Shown here in pieces: positions 15,618-23,728 of a stretch of 64,000 nucleotides of DNA. Location: assembly GCF_014200435.1 (NCBI RefSeq), contig NZ_JACHBR010000001.1:620001-684000 (forward strand), in the 5' to 3' direction. Each line of letters starts with the position of its first letter. Positions within the stretch are counted from its first letter, which is position 1. The notes under the pieces are model-generated. The model was not told where the DNA came from. It saw nothing but the letters and a program-made list of their open reading frames with translations, and made no database searches. A program made the position numbers and the translations under genes. The stretch comes from Sphaerisporangium krabiense. GTDB taxonomy: Bacteria > Actinomycetota > Actinomycetes > Streptosporangiales > Streptosporangiaceae.

Positions 15618-17078
15618 TCAGGGGACGACCTCCATCTGGGCCATCATGCCGAGGGACGAGTGCTCCAGATAGTGGCAGTGGTACACGTACCGGCCCAGGT
15701 AGTTGCGGAACGTCGCCTGGACGCGCACGGTCTCGTTGGGCGGGAGCTGGATCGTGTCCTTGAGCCCCGCGTCCCACGGCCGCGGCGGGGCCCCGTTCCG
15801 GTCCAGCACCCGGAACTGCACCAGGTGCATGTGGAAGGTGTGCTCGATGCCCTGGTCGCTGTCGCCGTTGGTCAGGGTCCAGATCTCCGTGTCGCCGCGC
15901 TTGATCCGGAAGTCCACCCGGTTCGGGTCGAACTGCTTGTCGTTCACCAGCCCGAAGACGTCGGTCTCGGTGTACCCGAAGCGCATCGACACCTCCCGCC
16001 GCACCGTCGCCGCCGGCATCGGGGGCAGCGGCCTGAGCACGTCGGGCACGCGGCTGTCGTCCCACGCCTGCCGCACCACGTCGAACCTGAGCACGGGGGC
16101 GCCACTGGCGGCGTCGGTGAGGACGACCTGGGTGCCGACCGGGTAGCGCGCGAAGTCGACGACGATGTCCGCGCGCTGCGCCGAGCCGAGAACCAGCTCG
16201 GTCAGCGGCACGGGCGCGGGCAGCAGCCCTCCGTCGGACGCGATCTGCTGGAACTCCGCGCCGCCGAGGGTGAGCCGGAAGGTGTACTCGTTGGCCCCGT
16301 TGACGAGCCGGAACCGGTACTTGCGCGCCGCGACCGGGAAGTACGGCTGCGGCCTGCCGTTGGCCAGGATCGTTGTGCGATCGTAGGGGCTGAAGAAGAC
16401 CAGGCCGCCGTTCTCGTCGAACTGGGCGTTGCGCAGGAAGATCGGCACGTCGTAGGGCCCGTCGGGCAGGCGCAGGCGCCGCTCGGCCGGGTCGTCGATC
16501 ACGTACATGCCGTGCAGGCCGCGGTAGACGTGCTCGGCCTCCATGTGGTGGCTGTGGTCGTGGTACCACAGCGTGGTGCCCTGCTGGGCGTTCGGGTAGT
16601 CGTAGCTCCGGAAGCGCCCGGGGTCGATGGTCTCCATGGGGTGTCCGTCGCTGACCGCGGGCACGTGCGCGCCGTGCAGGTGCACGTTGGTCGGCCGGTC
16701 GAGCTGGTTGACGAACACGACCTTGGCCGGGCGGCCGGTCCGCGCGCGGATCGTCGGCCCGACGAACGTGCCGCCGTAGGTCAGCAGGGGGGTGGTGAGC
16801 CCGGGGAGGATCTCCAGGTTCGCCGGTTTGACGGCGATCTTGTAGAGGTCGTGGTCGGGTCCCGACCAGGCGGGCCGCAGCTCCTGCGGCACCGGCATCC
16901 GCACCGAGAACGGAGCCACCGCGGAGCGCGCCGCGGCCCTCGGGGCGCGCGGGATCAGGTCCTGCCTGCGCAGCGGCACCGTGTCGTCGGCGCCCTCGGC
17001 GGTGAGCCTGGAGAACGGCAGGACCATCGCACCACCGGTGATGGCGCCGAGCGCCAGTAATCGTCGCCGATTCAGCAT
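15618..17078 (-). CDS. Tat-exported multicopper oxidase
   Basis: A 486-residue three-cupredoxin-domain oxidase (CotA/bilirubin oxidase/phenoxazinone synthase-like). The N-terminus MLNRRRLLALG followed by a hydrophobic segment is a Tat signal. All copper motifs are present: HLHG, WYHDHSHH, HTFHMH near residue 400 and the C-terminal HCHYLEHSSLGMM with the type-1 axial Met. It would oxidise phenolic or similar substrates while reducing O2 to water. ATG 17078 is preceded by GGGGAAG. The gene is upstream of the second SARP regulator on the same strand, separated by a 28-bp palindrome. Membership of the peptide gene cluster is possible but not shown. Confidence 0.9.
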   Translation of the reverse strand: MLNRRRLLALGAITGGAMVLPFSRLTAEGADDTVPLRRQDLIPRAPRAAARSAVAPFSVRMPVPQELRPAWSGPDHDLYKIAVKPANLEILPGLTTPLLTYGGTFVGPTIRARTGRPAKVVFVNQLDRPTNVHLHGAHVPAVSDGHPMETIDPGRFRSYDYPNAQQGTTLWYHDHSHHMEAEHVYRGLHGMYVIDDPAERRLRLPDGPYDVPIFLRNAQFDENGGLVFFSPYDRTTILANGRPQPYFPVAARKYRFRLVNGANEYTFRLTLGGAEFQQIASDGGLLPAPVPLTELVLGSAQRADIVVDFARYPVGTQVVLTDAASGAPVLRFDVVRQAWDDSRVPDVLRPLPPMPAATVRREVSMRFGYTETDVFGLVNDKQFDPNRVDFRIKRGDTEIWTLTNGDSDQGIEHTFHMHLVQFRVLDRNGAPPRPWDAGLKDTIQLPPNETVRVQATFRNYLGRYVYHCHYLEHSSLGMMAQMEVVP

Positions 17079-17262
17079 CGATCTTCCCCCTATCAGATGA
17101 CGACCGGGCGGCGGCGCTCCCGGCCGCACGCCGGACCACGCCCAAGGGAATGCGCGTTAGGGAAGAATCTTGCATCGACGCAGGGCGGCGTCTTCTTTCA
17201 AAGTGCCTGACCGCTTCGGCGATCTGTCGCCGCACGTCGGTGCCCGGCGCCGGCCGTGCCGA

Positions 17263-17709
17263 TCAGATGGTGGACATCTGAAACCACACGACGTGGCCGT
17301 CCGGATCCGCGCGCCAGCCCCAGGCGCTGGCGAGCTGGCACACCAGCCAGAGCCCGCGCCCGCCCTCGGAGCTCTCCCCCACGTCCCTGTGGACGTACGG
17401 GTGCGCGCTCGCCCCCTCGTCGATCACGTCCACCTGGATGGCGCGGCCGTGGTCGGTCAGCACGACGGCGAGCCGCCCGTCCGGACGCCGGCCGGAGCCG
17501 GAGTACCGGATCGCGTTCGTCACCAGCTCGCTGACCATCAGCACCGCGTCGTCCGTCTCCTGGCAGCGGGTCGTGCGCAGGATCTCCCGCACGAACGCCC
17601 GCGCCAGCCCTACCGACGCCGCCCTGCCGGGAAGCTCCACCCGCCCCAGCAGATCCGCCGTCGCCATCACCCCGATCTCCGGCATCGCCGTCATCGCCCC
17701 GTCCTTCAT
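17263..17709 (-). CDS. RsbW-like ATP-binding regulatory protein
   Basis: A 148-residue single-domain GHKL ATPase of the anti-sigma-factor/serine kinase type common in actinomycetes. The N-box region is VSELVTNAIRYSGSG, the G1 box DVIDEG, and the G2 box GGRGLWLVCQLA. Such proteins usually bind sigma factors or anti-anti-sigma partners; none is encoded next to it. ATG 17709 (MKDGAM) has AGGGGGCAA upstream and is preferred to ATG 17733. An AT-richer stretch without genes follows upstream. Confidence 0.85.
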   Translation of the reverse strand: MKDGAMTAMPEIGVMATADLLGRVELPGRAASVGLARAFVREILRTTRCQETDDAVLMVSELVTNAIRYSGSGRRPDGRLAVVLTDHGRAIQVDVIDEGASAHPYVHRDVGESSEGGRGLWLVCQLASAWGWRADPDGHVVWFQMSTI

Positions 17710-18315
17710 TTGCCCCCTGGCGGACCGCGCCATGGTACGCGTGGCCTCGTACTTAGCATGGCATTCTTCATTGAATGGTGTAAATCACTTTGTTTGGCGG
17801 ATTCACCATCCCCAGGCGACACAAGGGGTCATATTCAAGATCATCAACGAGAATGCGAAAACGGGCCGGAGCTTAACGCGATAGGGGACCCCCCAAAGGG
17901 ACGCGTGAGCGCACGCACAAGGCGCATGCCCCACCAGTCCGCACCCACCCCGCCTGCGACACCCCGCGGGAGCCTCCCGGGCCCGTGGACCCACAGGCAG
18001 CCACCCCGAACCACGGAGAGATGACCCCCTAAGCCGCCCGCCAAACACCGAAATAAAGTCATCAATTGGACAGCGCATCCCCCTCGCCAACCCATACGGC
18101 TCTCGCCATACTGAGACGGCCGCCACTAACCCTCTCTATTACCGCAGAGCCCGATTTACCCATCTGGAACGGTACAAAAATTCTCGAACAGCTCGGATGC
18201 CGTCAAGTCCCAGATCGCGCACATCCTTCACCGCTATTGACGTTCCAATATGGAATGATCCGCCCCCCACCCCGAAAAAGCGTGAAGAACAACCGTTCTC
18301 ATCGACAGGAGCACA
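17710..18315. other. 606-base intergenic region, AT-richer than surroundings
   Basis: No gene is supported here. Overlapping reading frames on the minus strand around 17803-18126 have no ribosome site, no recognisable domain and poor codon use. The last 200 bases are comparatively AT-rich and probably hold the promoter of the beta-helix gene at 18316, with a 5' leader of uncertain length; I could not pick a convincing -35/-10 pair. Confidence 0.5.
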
Positions 18316-19497
18316 GTGAACACGATTCGATTAAGCCGGGCAGAGCGTCATCCCCGGCCCGCGCGGCCCCGTCAGCGGCGCATGGGACGGCACCTTGCCG
18401 CCGTCCTCCTGGCCGCGCTCCCCCTCGGCCAGGGCCTGCCCGCCGCGGCCGACTCCGTCCCCGGCTCCACCGGCGCCGCCACGGGATGGGGATGCGGCCT
18501 CGTCCTCACCACCAGCGTCACCCTCACCGAGGACCTCGTCTGCGACGGCGACGGACCGCTCATCGGCGCCGACGACGTCACGATCGACCTCAACGGCCAT
18601 GCCGTCCGCGGTCCCGGCTCGGGCTCCGGCATCGGCAACACCGGCTACCGCCGCAACACCTGGAAAAGGCTGACCGTACGCGACGGCAGGATTGAAGGGT
18701 TCGCCGAGGCTATCGCGTTCGTCGGGGTCTCCGACTCGGCGATCACCAACGTGGCCGTCGCCGGAGGACGGGTCGGCATCGAGGCCTCCTCCGCGGTGAC
18801 GATCAGCGGCACACCCGAACAATGTGTCCTGGACGGCTTCGTGGCCCGCGGCCACGCACAGCTGACGATCGATCACTGCACCCTGCGCGGTGACACGTCG
18901 TTCTACGATTCGGCGGTGACGCTCGAGAACAGCAGGCTCGTCGCCGGCCACCTGCATCTGGGCCAATCCGACAACAGCGTCGTGACCGGCAACGTCTTCG
19001 ACGGCTACCCTGTCTCCCTGGGTTACCAGAGCCGTCGCAACGTGTTCAGGGACAACGTCTTCAGTAACGCCGGCGTCGCCGTCAGGACGGACGGCGCGTC
19101 CCCCGGCGCCACGTTCGAGAACAACACCTTCCAGAACAACAACGTCGGCATCAACAGCTACATCTTCAGCGAGACCGTCACCGGGAACCGCTTCGTCGGC
19201 AACCGGACCGCGGGCATCTACATCCGCGACGTGATCTCCACGTCGAGCATCACCGGAAACGTCTTCCAGAGCAACGGCGGCGCCCCGAGCGGGCTCACCG
19301 ACCCCTCCGGAACCCCGGTACGCGGCGGCGTCCACATCGGGTCGAGCCAGCCCGAGACCCTCACCCTGACCGGCAACACCGGGGTGGACAACGCCGGTTA
19401 CTTCATCTTCGCCCGCCCCGGCACCGTGACCGACGGCGGCGGCAACACAGGCAGCCCCTGCGGACCCTCGCCCAATTCCGCGGTGACCTGCCACTGA
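18316..19497 (+). CDS. secreted right-handed beta-helix repeat protein, copy 1
   Basis: A 393-residue exported protein. A Sec signal peptide with an extended basic start (to about residue 46, cleavage after AAA) precedes parallel beta-helix rungs rich in Asn and Gly, such as NSVVTGNVFDG, NVFRDNVFSN and NNTFQNNNVG; this is the pectate-lyase-like fold used by carbohydrate-active and adhesive proteins. Conserved edges are WGCGLVLTTSVTL before the helix and CGPSPNSAVTCH at the end, probably a disulphide-capped helix. GTG 18316 is preceded by CAGGAG. It is a paralogue of the tandem pair at 29077 and 30496. Catalytic residues cannot be assigned. Confidence 0.8.
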   Translation: MNTIRLSRAERHPRPARPRQRRMGRHLAAVLLAALPLGQGLPAAADSVPGSTGAATGWGCGLVLTTSVTLTEDLVCDGDGPLIGADDVTIDLNGHAVRGPGSGSGIGNTGYRRNTWKRLTVRDGRIEGFAEAIAFVGVSDSAITNVAVAGGRVGIEASSAVTISGTPEQCVLDGFVARGHAQLTIDHCTLRGDTSFYDSAVTLENSRLVAGHLHLGQSDNSVVTGNVFDGYPVSLGYQSRRNVFRDNVFSNAGVAVRTDGASPGATFENNTFQNNNVGINSYIFSETVTGNRFVGNRTAGIYIRDVISTSSITGNVFQSNGGAPSGLTDPSGTPVRGGVHIGSSQPETLTLTGNTGVDNAGYFIFARPGTVTDGGGNTGSPCGPSPNSAVTCH

Positions 19498-19658
19498 CGC
19501 CGGGGTCGTCACGGACCACCCGCGCGACGACGACATCTCCGGGCCCGCGTGGTCCGCGCGCGGTACAGTGCCGCCGAGGCCACGGGTGTGTGACCTCCAT
19601 GGAGGGCCGCGCCTCGCTTACTGTCGGAGCAGGGGACGGCGAAGCACAGGGAGCCTCG

Positions 19659-20840
19659 GTGCCTGAGACCTGCGACGTCGCGATCATCGGTGGTGGTGTG
19701 ATCGGCTGCGCGGCGGCACGCGCGCTCGCCGCGCGGGGCCGCACCGTCCTGATCGTCGACGCGGCCGACCGGCTCGGCTCCGGCGCGTCCAGCGCGGCCA
19801 TGGGAGGCATCCTCACCCAGACCGAGCCCTCCTGCCTGGGGCCGCTCAGCACGGTCATCAAGCGCAGCCGCGACCTCTACCTCGGCTGGCTGGACGAGCT
19901 GACCTCGGTGTCGGGGGTGGAGGTCCCGGTCCTCCAGGGCGGCGACATCCAGGTCGCGCTCGACGAGACCGAGATGCGGCGCCTGGAGGAGGAGGTGCTG
20001 CCGCGCTGGGCGGGCTCGCCGTTCGAGGTCGTCCGCCTCAGCGCCGCCGACGCCAGGGAACTGGAGCCGATGCTGAGCGAGGCCGTGGCCGGAGGCTTCC
20101 TGCTGCCCGAGGAGCTGGCGCTCGACCCGATGCTGCTCATGGAGGCGCTGACCACGGCGCTGAAGGCCGGCGACCTGCCGATCCGCGTGCGGACGGGCGC
20201 GCCCGCGGCGCGGGTGACCTCCACTCCGGGCGGCGCGGAGGTCCACCTGCGCGACGGCGAGCGGGTCACGGCGGACGTGGTCGTGGTCGCCGCCGGCCAC
20301 CGCAGCCCGGCCCTGCTGCCCGGCCACCGCGCGCACCTGTTCCCGATCAAGGGCGAGGCGTTCGACACCCGCCCGCCCGGCGCGCGATGCTACCCGCTGC
20401 GCCACCACGTCTTCACCGAGTACCGGGACGGCGGCTTCGAGGCGTTCCCCTACCTGGTGCCGCGGCACGACGGCCGGGTGGCGATGGGCGTCACCTACGA
20501 GCCGTACGTGAGCGACACGACGGCGACCGCCGCGGCCCGCGAGCAGATCATGCGCGGGGTCGCGGCCCTGATGCCCGCGGCGGCGACATGGCCGGTGGTG
20601 CGCCACTGGGCGGGCCTGCGCCCCGGCAGCACCGACCACCTGCCGATCATCGGCCACGTCGACGACCACGCCCGCGTCCTCGCCGCGACCGGCCACAGCG
20701 GCCTCGGCATCACTCTGGCCCCCGCCACCGCCGAACTCGTCGCCGCCCTGATCACCGGCGACATCACCCCCGAGCTGCGCCCCCTGCTCGCCATCTGCCG
20801 CCCCGATCGCGAGTTCGTCCCTGCCTCCGCGGCCGCTTGA
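19659..20840 (+). CDS. glycine oxidase/DadA-like FAD-dependent oxidoreductase
   Basis: A 393-residue D-amino-acid-oxidase-fold flavoprotein. It begins with the FAD motif CDVAIIGGGVIGCAAA, has GSGASSAAMGGI after about 50 residues, a VVVVAAGHRSP second-strand motif and a C-terminal GHSGLGITLAPATAELV typical of glycine/sarcosine oxidases. It probably oxidises a small amino acid or secondary amine with O2; ThiO-like thiamine biosynthesis is possible, but no thi genes are nearby. GTG 19659 (MPETCD) has CAGGGAG upstream and is preferred to GTG 19590. It converges with the SCO2521-type gene (79 bases between stops). Confidence 0.85.
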   Translation: MPETCDVAIIGGGVIGCAAARALAARGRTVLIVDAADRLGSGASSAAMGGILTQTEPSCLGPLSTVIKRSRDLYLGWLDELTSVSGVEVPVLQGGDIQVALDETEMRRLEEEVLPRWAGSPFEVVRLSAADARELEPMLSEAVAGGFLLPEELALDPMLLMEALTTALKAGDLPIRVRTGAPAARVTSTPGGAEVHLRDGERVTADVVVVAAGHRSPALLPGHRAHLFPIKGEAFDTRPPGARCYPLRHHVFTEYRDGGFEAFPYLVPRHDGRVAMGVTYEPYVSDTTATAAAREQIMRGVAALMPAAATWPVVRHWAGLRPGSTDHLPIIGHVDDHARVLAATGHSGLGITLAPATAELVAALITGDITPELRPLLAICRPDREFVPASAAA

Positions 20841-20919
20841 TCTCGCGTAACGCGCGGACGATCCTGGGCGGTGCGGCCGAACGCGGGGACGGCTTCCACT
20901 CGCGGCCTCGATCATTCCC

Positions 20920-21849
20920 TCAGATGTCCCGGCTTCCCGGCTTCCGCGCCGCGGTCGCGTGGAGCAGGGCCAGCGTGTTCACCGCGACCTGGTCCCGGAT
21001 GCGGTCGACGAGCGTCAGCCACTGGCGGGTGAACCCGGACCTGCGATCGAGGCTCTCCCAGAAGGGGAGCAGCGAGGGATCGACGTGCGCGGCGGGCATC
21101 CACAGGTGGAGCAGGTGGTCGATGGCGGGCGCCAGCCGGGCCGCGGCGTCGGCCCTGACCCCGATGCCGGCCTTCTCCGCCATCCGCAGCACCGTGGTCA
21201 GCAGCCAGTCGTGCAGCGCCAGGTCCTCGCAGAGGCTGAGCACGGCCGGGGTGAACGGGCCGGCGTGGACCACGCGCAGGGTGCGCAGGCCGTCCTCGCG
21301 GACGGTGAAGCGGATCGCGGGCTCCCCCGTCTCGGCGACCCAGCGCACCAGGGTCCGCGCGGCCTTGAACGAGGCCCGGCGGTCGAGGTGCCGGGACGCC
21401 TGGATGAGGTCCACGAGGCGGGCGCCGATCGATCCCAGGTCGAGCCCGTCCGGGGCCGGGTCGCCGCCGAAGCCCTCGGCGACGTCCGCGGCCTTGACCT
21501 TCCCGAGCACCTCGACGACCCCGGGGCGGGCCATGTAGTGGGACCACGGGAGCCTGCGGTCGGCGCCCCGCTCGACGCGGGCGTGCGCGGAGCCCTGCAC
21601 GACACGGCCGCCCGTGATCGTGCCGCGGGCCAGCACCGTGCCGACGCCGCGGACCCGCGCGCGGGACGCCGAGGGAAGCCCGCAGTCGACGCCGGCCAGG
21701 CGATCCGGCGAGACGGCGTAGGCGATGGGACGCCAGGACAGCCGCACGGGCTCGCCCGCCGTCAGCGCGAGCACGCTCGCGCACGCGTCGCCGTCGATCT
21801 GACCGGAGTTCTGCAGCAGCGCGGTCCTGACCTCTCCCAGCACCAGCAT
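20920..21849 (-). CDS. SCO2521 family protein
   Basis: A 309-residue cytoplasmic protein and the last gene of a four-gene operon that corresponds, in order and character, to the conserved SCO2524-SCO2523-SCO2522-SCO2521 cassette of actinomycetes. No signal peptide, membrane helix or catalytic motif is visible. Notable stretches are the N-terminal MLVLGEVRTALLQNSGQ, a middle region with LPWSHYMARPG, and a helical Leu/Trp-rich C-terminal half (DWLLTTVLRMAEKAG, LLHLWMPAAH). ATG 21849 lies 14 bases after the SCO2522-type stop. Function is unknown; the family assignment rests on neighbourhood and remembered family features. Confidence 0.75.
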   Translation of the reverse strand: MLVLGEVRTALLQNSGQIDGDACASVLALTAGEPVRLSWRPIAYAVSPDRLAGVDCGLPSASRARVRGVGTVLARGTITGGRVVQGSAHARVERGADRRLPWSHYMARPGVVEVLGKVKAADVAEGFGGDPAPDGLDLGSIGARLVDLIQASRHLDRRASFKAARTLVRWVAETGEPAIRFTVREDGLRTLRVVHAGPFTPAVLSLCEDLALHDWLLTTVLRMAEKAGIGVRADAAARLAPAIDHLLHLWMPAAHVDPSLLPFWESLDRRSGFTRQWLTLVDRIRDQVAVNTLALLHATAARKPGSRDI

Positions 21850-21863
21850 CGGCGTCCCGTCCG

Positions 21864-22820
21864 CTAGCCGAAGACGTAGAAGACGCGGTCGACGAGCTCG
21901 TCGGCGAGCTCGACGCCCTCTTCCCCGCCGCGTTCCTTGAGCTGCCGCAGGACCTCAGGGTCCACGGCGACCTGGCTCAGGATCGTGCGCACGGCCAGCT
22001 CGACCGGCAGGAACCGCGGGGACAGCACGGACATGGTGGTGTAGGCGGTGAACGGCGCGGCGTCGTCGCGCAGGCGGACGACGGCGGGCAGGGCGTCCCA
22101 GTCCTCGGGCCAGGCGGCCGGCCGCGGCCTCGGACGTACGGGCAGCGCGCCGTTGTCGCGCAGCGCCCCGAGGCGCAGGAGCTGCCAGACCGAAGCGAGG
22201 AACGGGCAGGACCAGACGCGCTCGGCGCCCTTCTCGTCCCACAGCTCCACGTCCACGAAGACGGAGTGGCCGCGCTTGGCGTTCTGCACCGGGGGCGCCC
22301 ACCGCCGCTCCTTGCCCATGGCCTGCGCGCCCGCCCCGGACGGCGAGCGTACTCCGTTGCACAACCAGCCCGACTCCATGACCGGCGGGCGGGAGCCGTT
22401 CGTGCCGGGCGGCGGATCCGAGACGATGCGGTCGGCGACCAGCCGCGCGAGGTCGAGCCCGTCGGCGGTCGCGCAGGCGGACTCGCGCGCCAGGTAGTCG
22501 ACGCGCAGCCCGCACCTCTCGGCCACGTCCAGCACCATGGGGGCCAGCGCGGCCGGGGTGCCGAAGCGGCTGAAGTAGTCGTCGATCAGGAAGCAGGTGC
22601 TGATCCGGGCGGACTGGGACCCCACGCGTCCCCGCCAGGCCGAGCGGACGGCCTCCAGCCAGGGCGCGACCCGGCGGAACTGCGCCTCCAGCCGCTCGGG
22701 CCCGGCCTGGAAGTCCTCCATGTAGAGATGTCCCAGCTCGACCGAGACATGGGACAACGGGGCGAAGGAGACCCTGCGTTCGGCGGAGGTCTCCCCGAAC
22801 GCCGCGTCGACGGACGTCAC
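21864..22820 (-). CDS. SCO2522 family protein
   Basis: A 318-residue protein, third in the cassette. The N-terminal half contains SHVSVELGHLYMEDF and STCFLIDDYFSRFG; the C-terminal third contains VFVDVELWDEKG and ends EGVELADELVDRVFYVFG. No transmembrane helix or known catalytic motif is seen. The gene starts with GTG 22820, which overlaps the stop of the P-loop gene as GTGA and has TGGGAGGGG just upstream, so translation is coupled. Function unknown. The tight coupling suggests stoichiometric action with the P-loop protein. Confidence 0.75.
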   Translation of the reverse strand: MTSVDAAFGETSAERRVSFAPLSHVSVELGHLYMEDFQAGPERLEAQFRRVAPWLEAVRSAWRGRVGSQSARISTCFLIDDYFSRFGTPAALAPMVLDVAERCGLRVDYLARESACATADGLDLARLVADRIVSDPPPGTNGSRPPVMESGWLCNGVRSPSGAGAQAMGKERRWAPPVQNAKRGHSVFVDVELWDEKGAERVWSCPFLASVWQLLRLGALRDNGALPVRPRPRPAAWPEDWDALPAVVRLRDDAAPFTAYTTMSVLSPRFLPVELAVRTILSQVAVDPEVLRQLKERGGEEGVELADELVDRVFYVFG

Positions 22821-23728
22821 AACCCCTCCCACGCGCTGTCGTCGATGATCTTCTTGGCGAGGTTCTCGAACGCCTCGGCGGTCTCGGCGTTGGCGATCTT
22901 GCTGACGAGGACGTCCTCGTCGGTGATGAGCTGCTCGCGCCACTGCAGGACCGGGTCGAGCGGCACCTTCCCCAGCATCGCCGTACGGCCGACGCCGTGC
23001 CGTCCCGCCAGCTCGCGCAGCTCGCCGTCACAGGCGCTCAGCCACGCCCGCTGCTCGTCGCGCAGCCCCTCCAGCTCGGCGGCGCCGGCCTCCAGGACCG
23101 CGGTCCTGACGAAGCGGATGCGGTCGCGCAGGACCTCGGCGTCGTGGCCGTACCGGGCGCCGACCTCGAGGAGGCCGTCGGCGCCGGTGACGAGGCCGGC
23201 GGCCGCGATGATGTGCTGGCGGGTCCAGCGATGGAAGACCAGCCAGCGGAAGGGGAGCTGCGCCCGGGAGGTGACCTTGAGGATCATCTCGGCGGTGAAC
23301 GAGCGCCCGGCGCTCACGTCCACCATGCACAGGTCGTACTCCTCCTCCAGCAGGCCGAACAACCGCCCGCACCTGCGCACCATCTCGTCGTCCACCGCCG
23401 ACAGCTCGCCGCCGCCCTCGCTGCCGGGGTAGAGGATCATGCGCCCGGCGCCGGAGGGCCTGCTCCTGAGCCCCTCGCGGTCCGACTCCCCCCACACGTC
23501 GACGCGCCGCGGCTCGGCGACCTCCCCGCGCAGGTACTCGTGCAGGCCGCCGGACCTGATGCCGCGTGCCACCGCGCCGACGCCGAAGATGGCGCCCGCC
23601 GTCGGCGAGCCGAAGTCGAAGTCCAGGTAGCAGACGTCGTTGCCCTGCAGGGCGTGGCGGTAGACGATGTTGGTCCCGGTGACCGACCGCCCGGTGCCGC
23701 CCTTGTCGGAGATCACGAACACCAGCAT
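22817..23728 (-). CDS. SCO2523 family variant P-loop protein
   Basis: A 303-residue ParA/MinD-type protein, second in the cassette. The N-terminal MLVFVISDKGGTGRSVTG is a deviant Walker A in which the canonical lysine-threonine pair of KGGxGKT is GRSV, hence 'variant P-loop'. It is followed by VCYLDFDFGSPTAG (switch-I-like Asp pair) and YDLCMVDVSAGRSF (Walker-B-like). Nucleotide binding is likely; hydrolysis is uncertain. The start ATG shares one base with the stop of the upstream SCO2524-type gene (TGATG), so it is translationally coupled at both ends. Related proteins position cargo on DNA or membranes, but the partner here is unknown. Confidence 0.85.
   Translation of the reverse strand: MLVFVISDKGGTGRSVTGTNIVYRHALQGNDVCYLDFDFGSPTAGAIFGVGAVARGIRSGGLHEYLRGEVAEPRRVDVWGESDREGLRSRPSGAGRMILYPGSEGGGELSAVDDEMVRRCGRLFGLLEEEYDLCMVDVSAGRSFTAEMILKVTSRAQLPFRWLVFHRWTRQHIIAAAGLVTGADGLLEVGARYGHDAEVLRDRIRFVRTAVLEAGAAELEGLRDEQRAWLSACDGELRELAGRHGVGRTAMLGKVPLDPVLQWREQLITDEDVLVSKIANAETAEAFENLAKKIIDDSAWEGL

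Noticed and set aside
17803-18126. 107-codon minus-strand frame in the gap before beta-helix copy 1
   Set aside because: No ribosome site, odd Cys/Arg-rich composition, rare codons and no domain; treated as non-coding.
18950-19300. Repeated N/G-rich segments considered as a CRISPR-like or DNA repeat array
   Set aside because: The periodicity is at protein level (beta-helix rungs); spacing and sequence vary and there are no identical DNA repeats.
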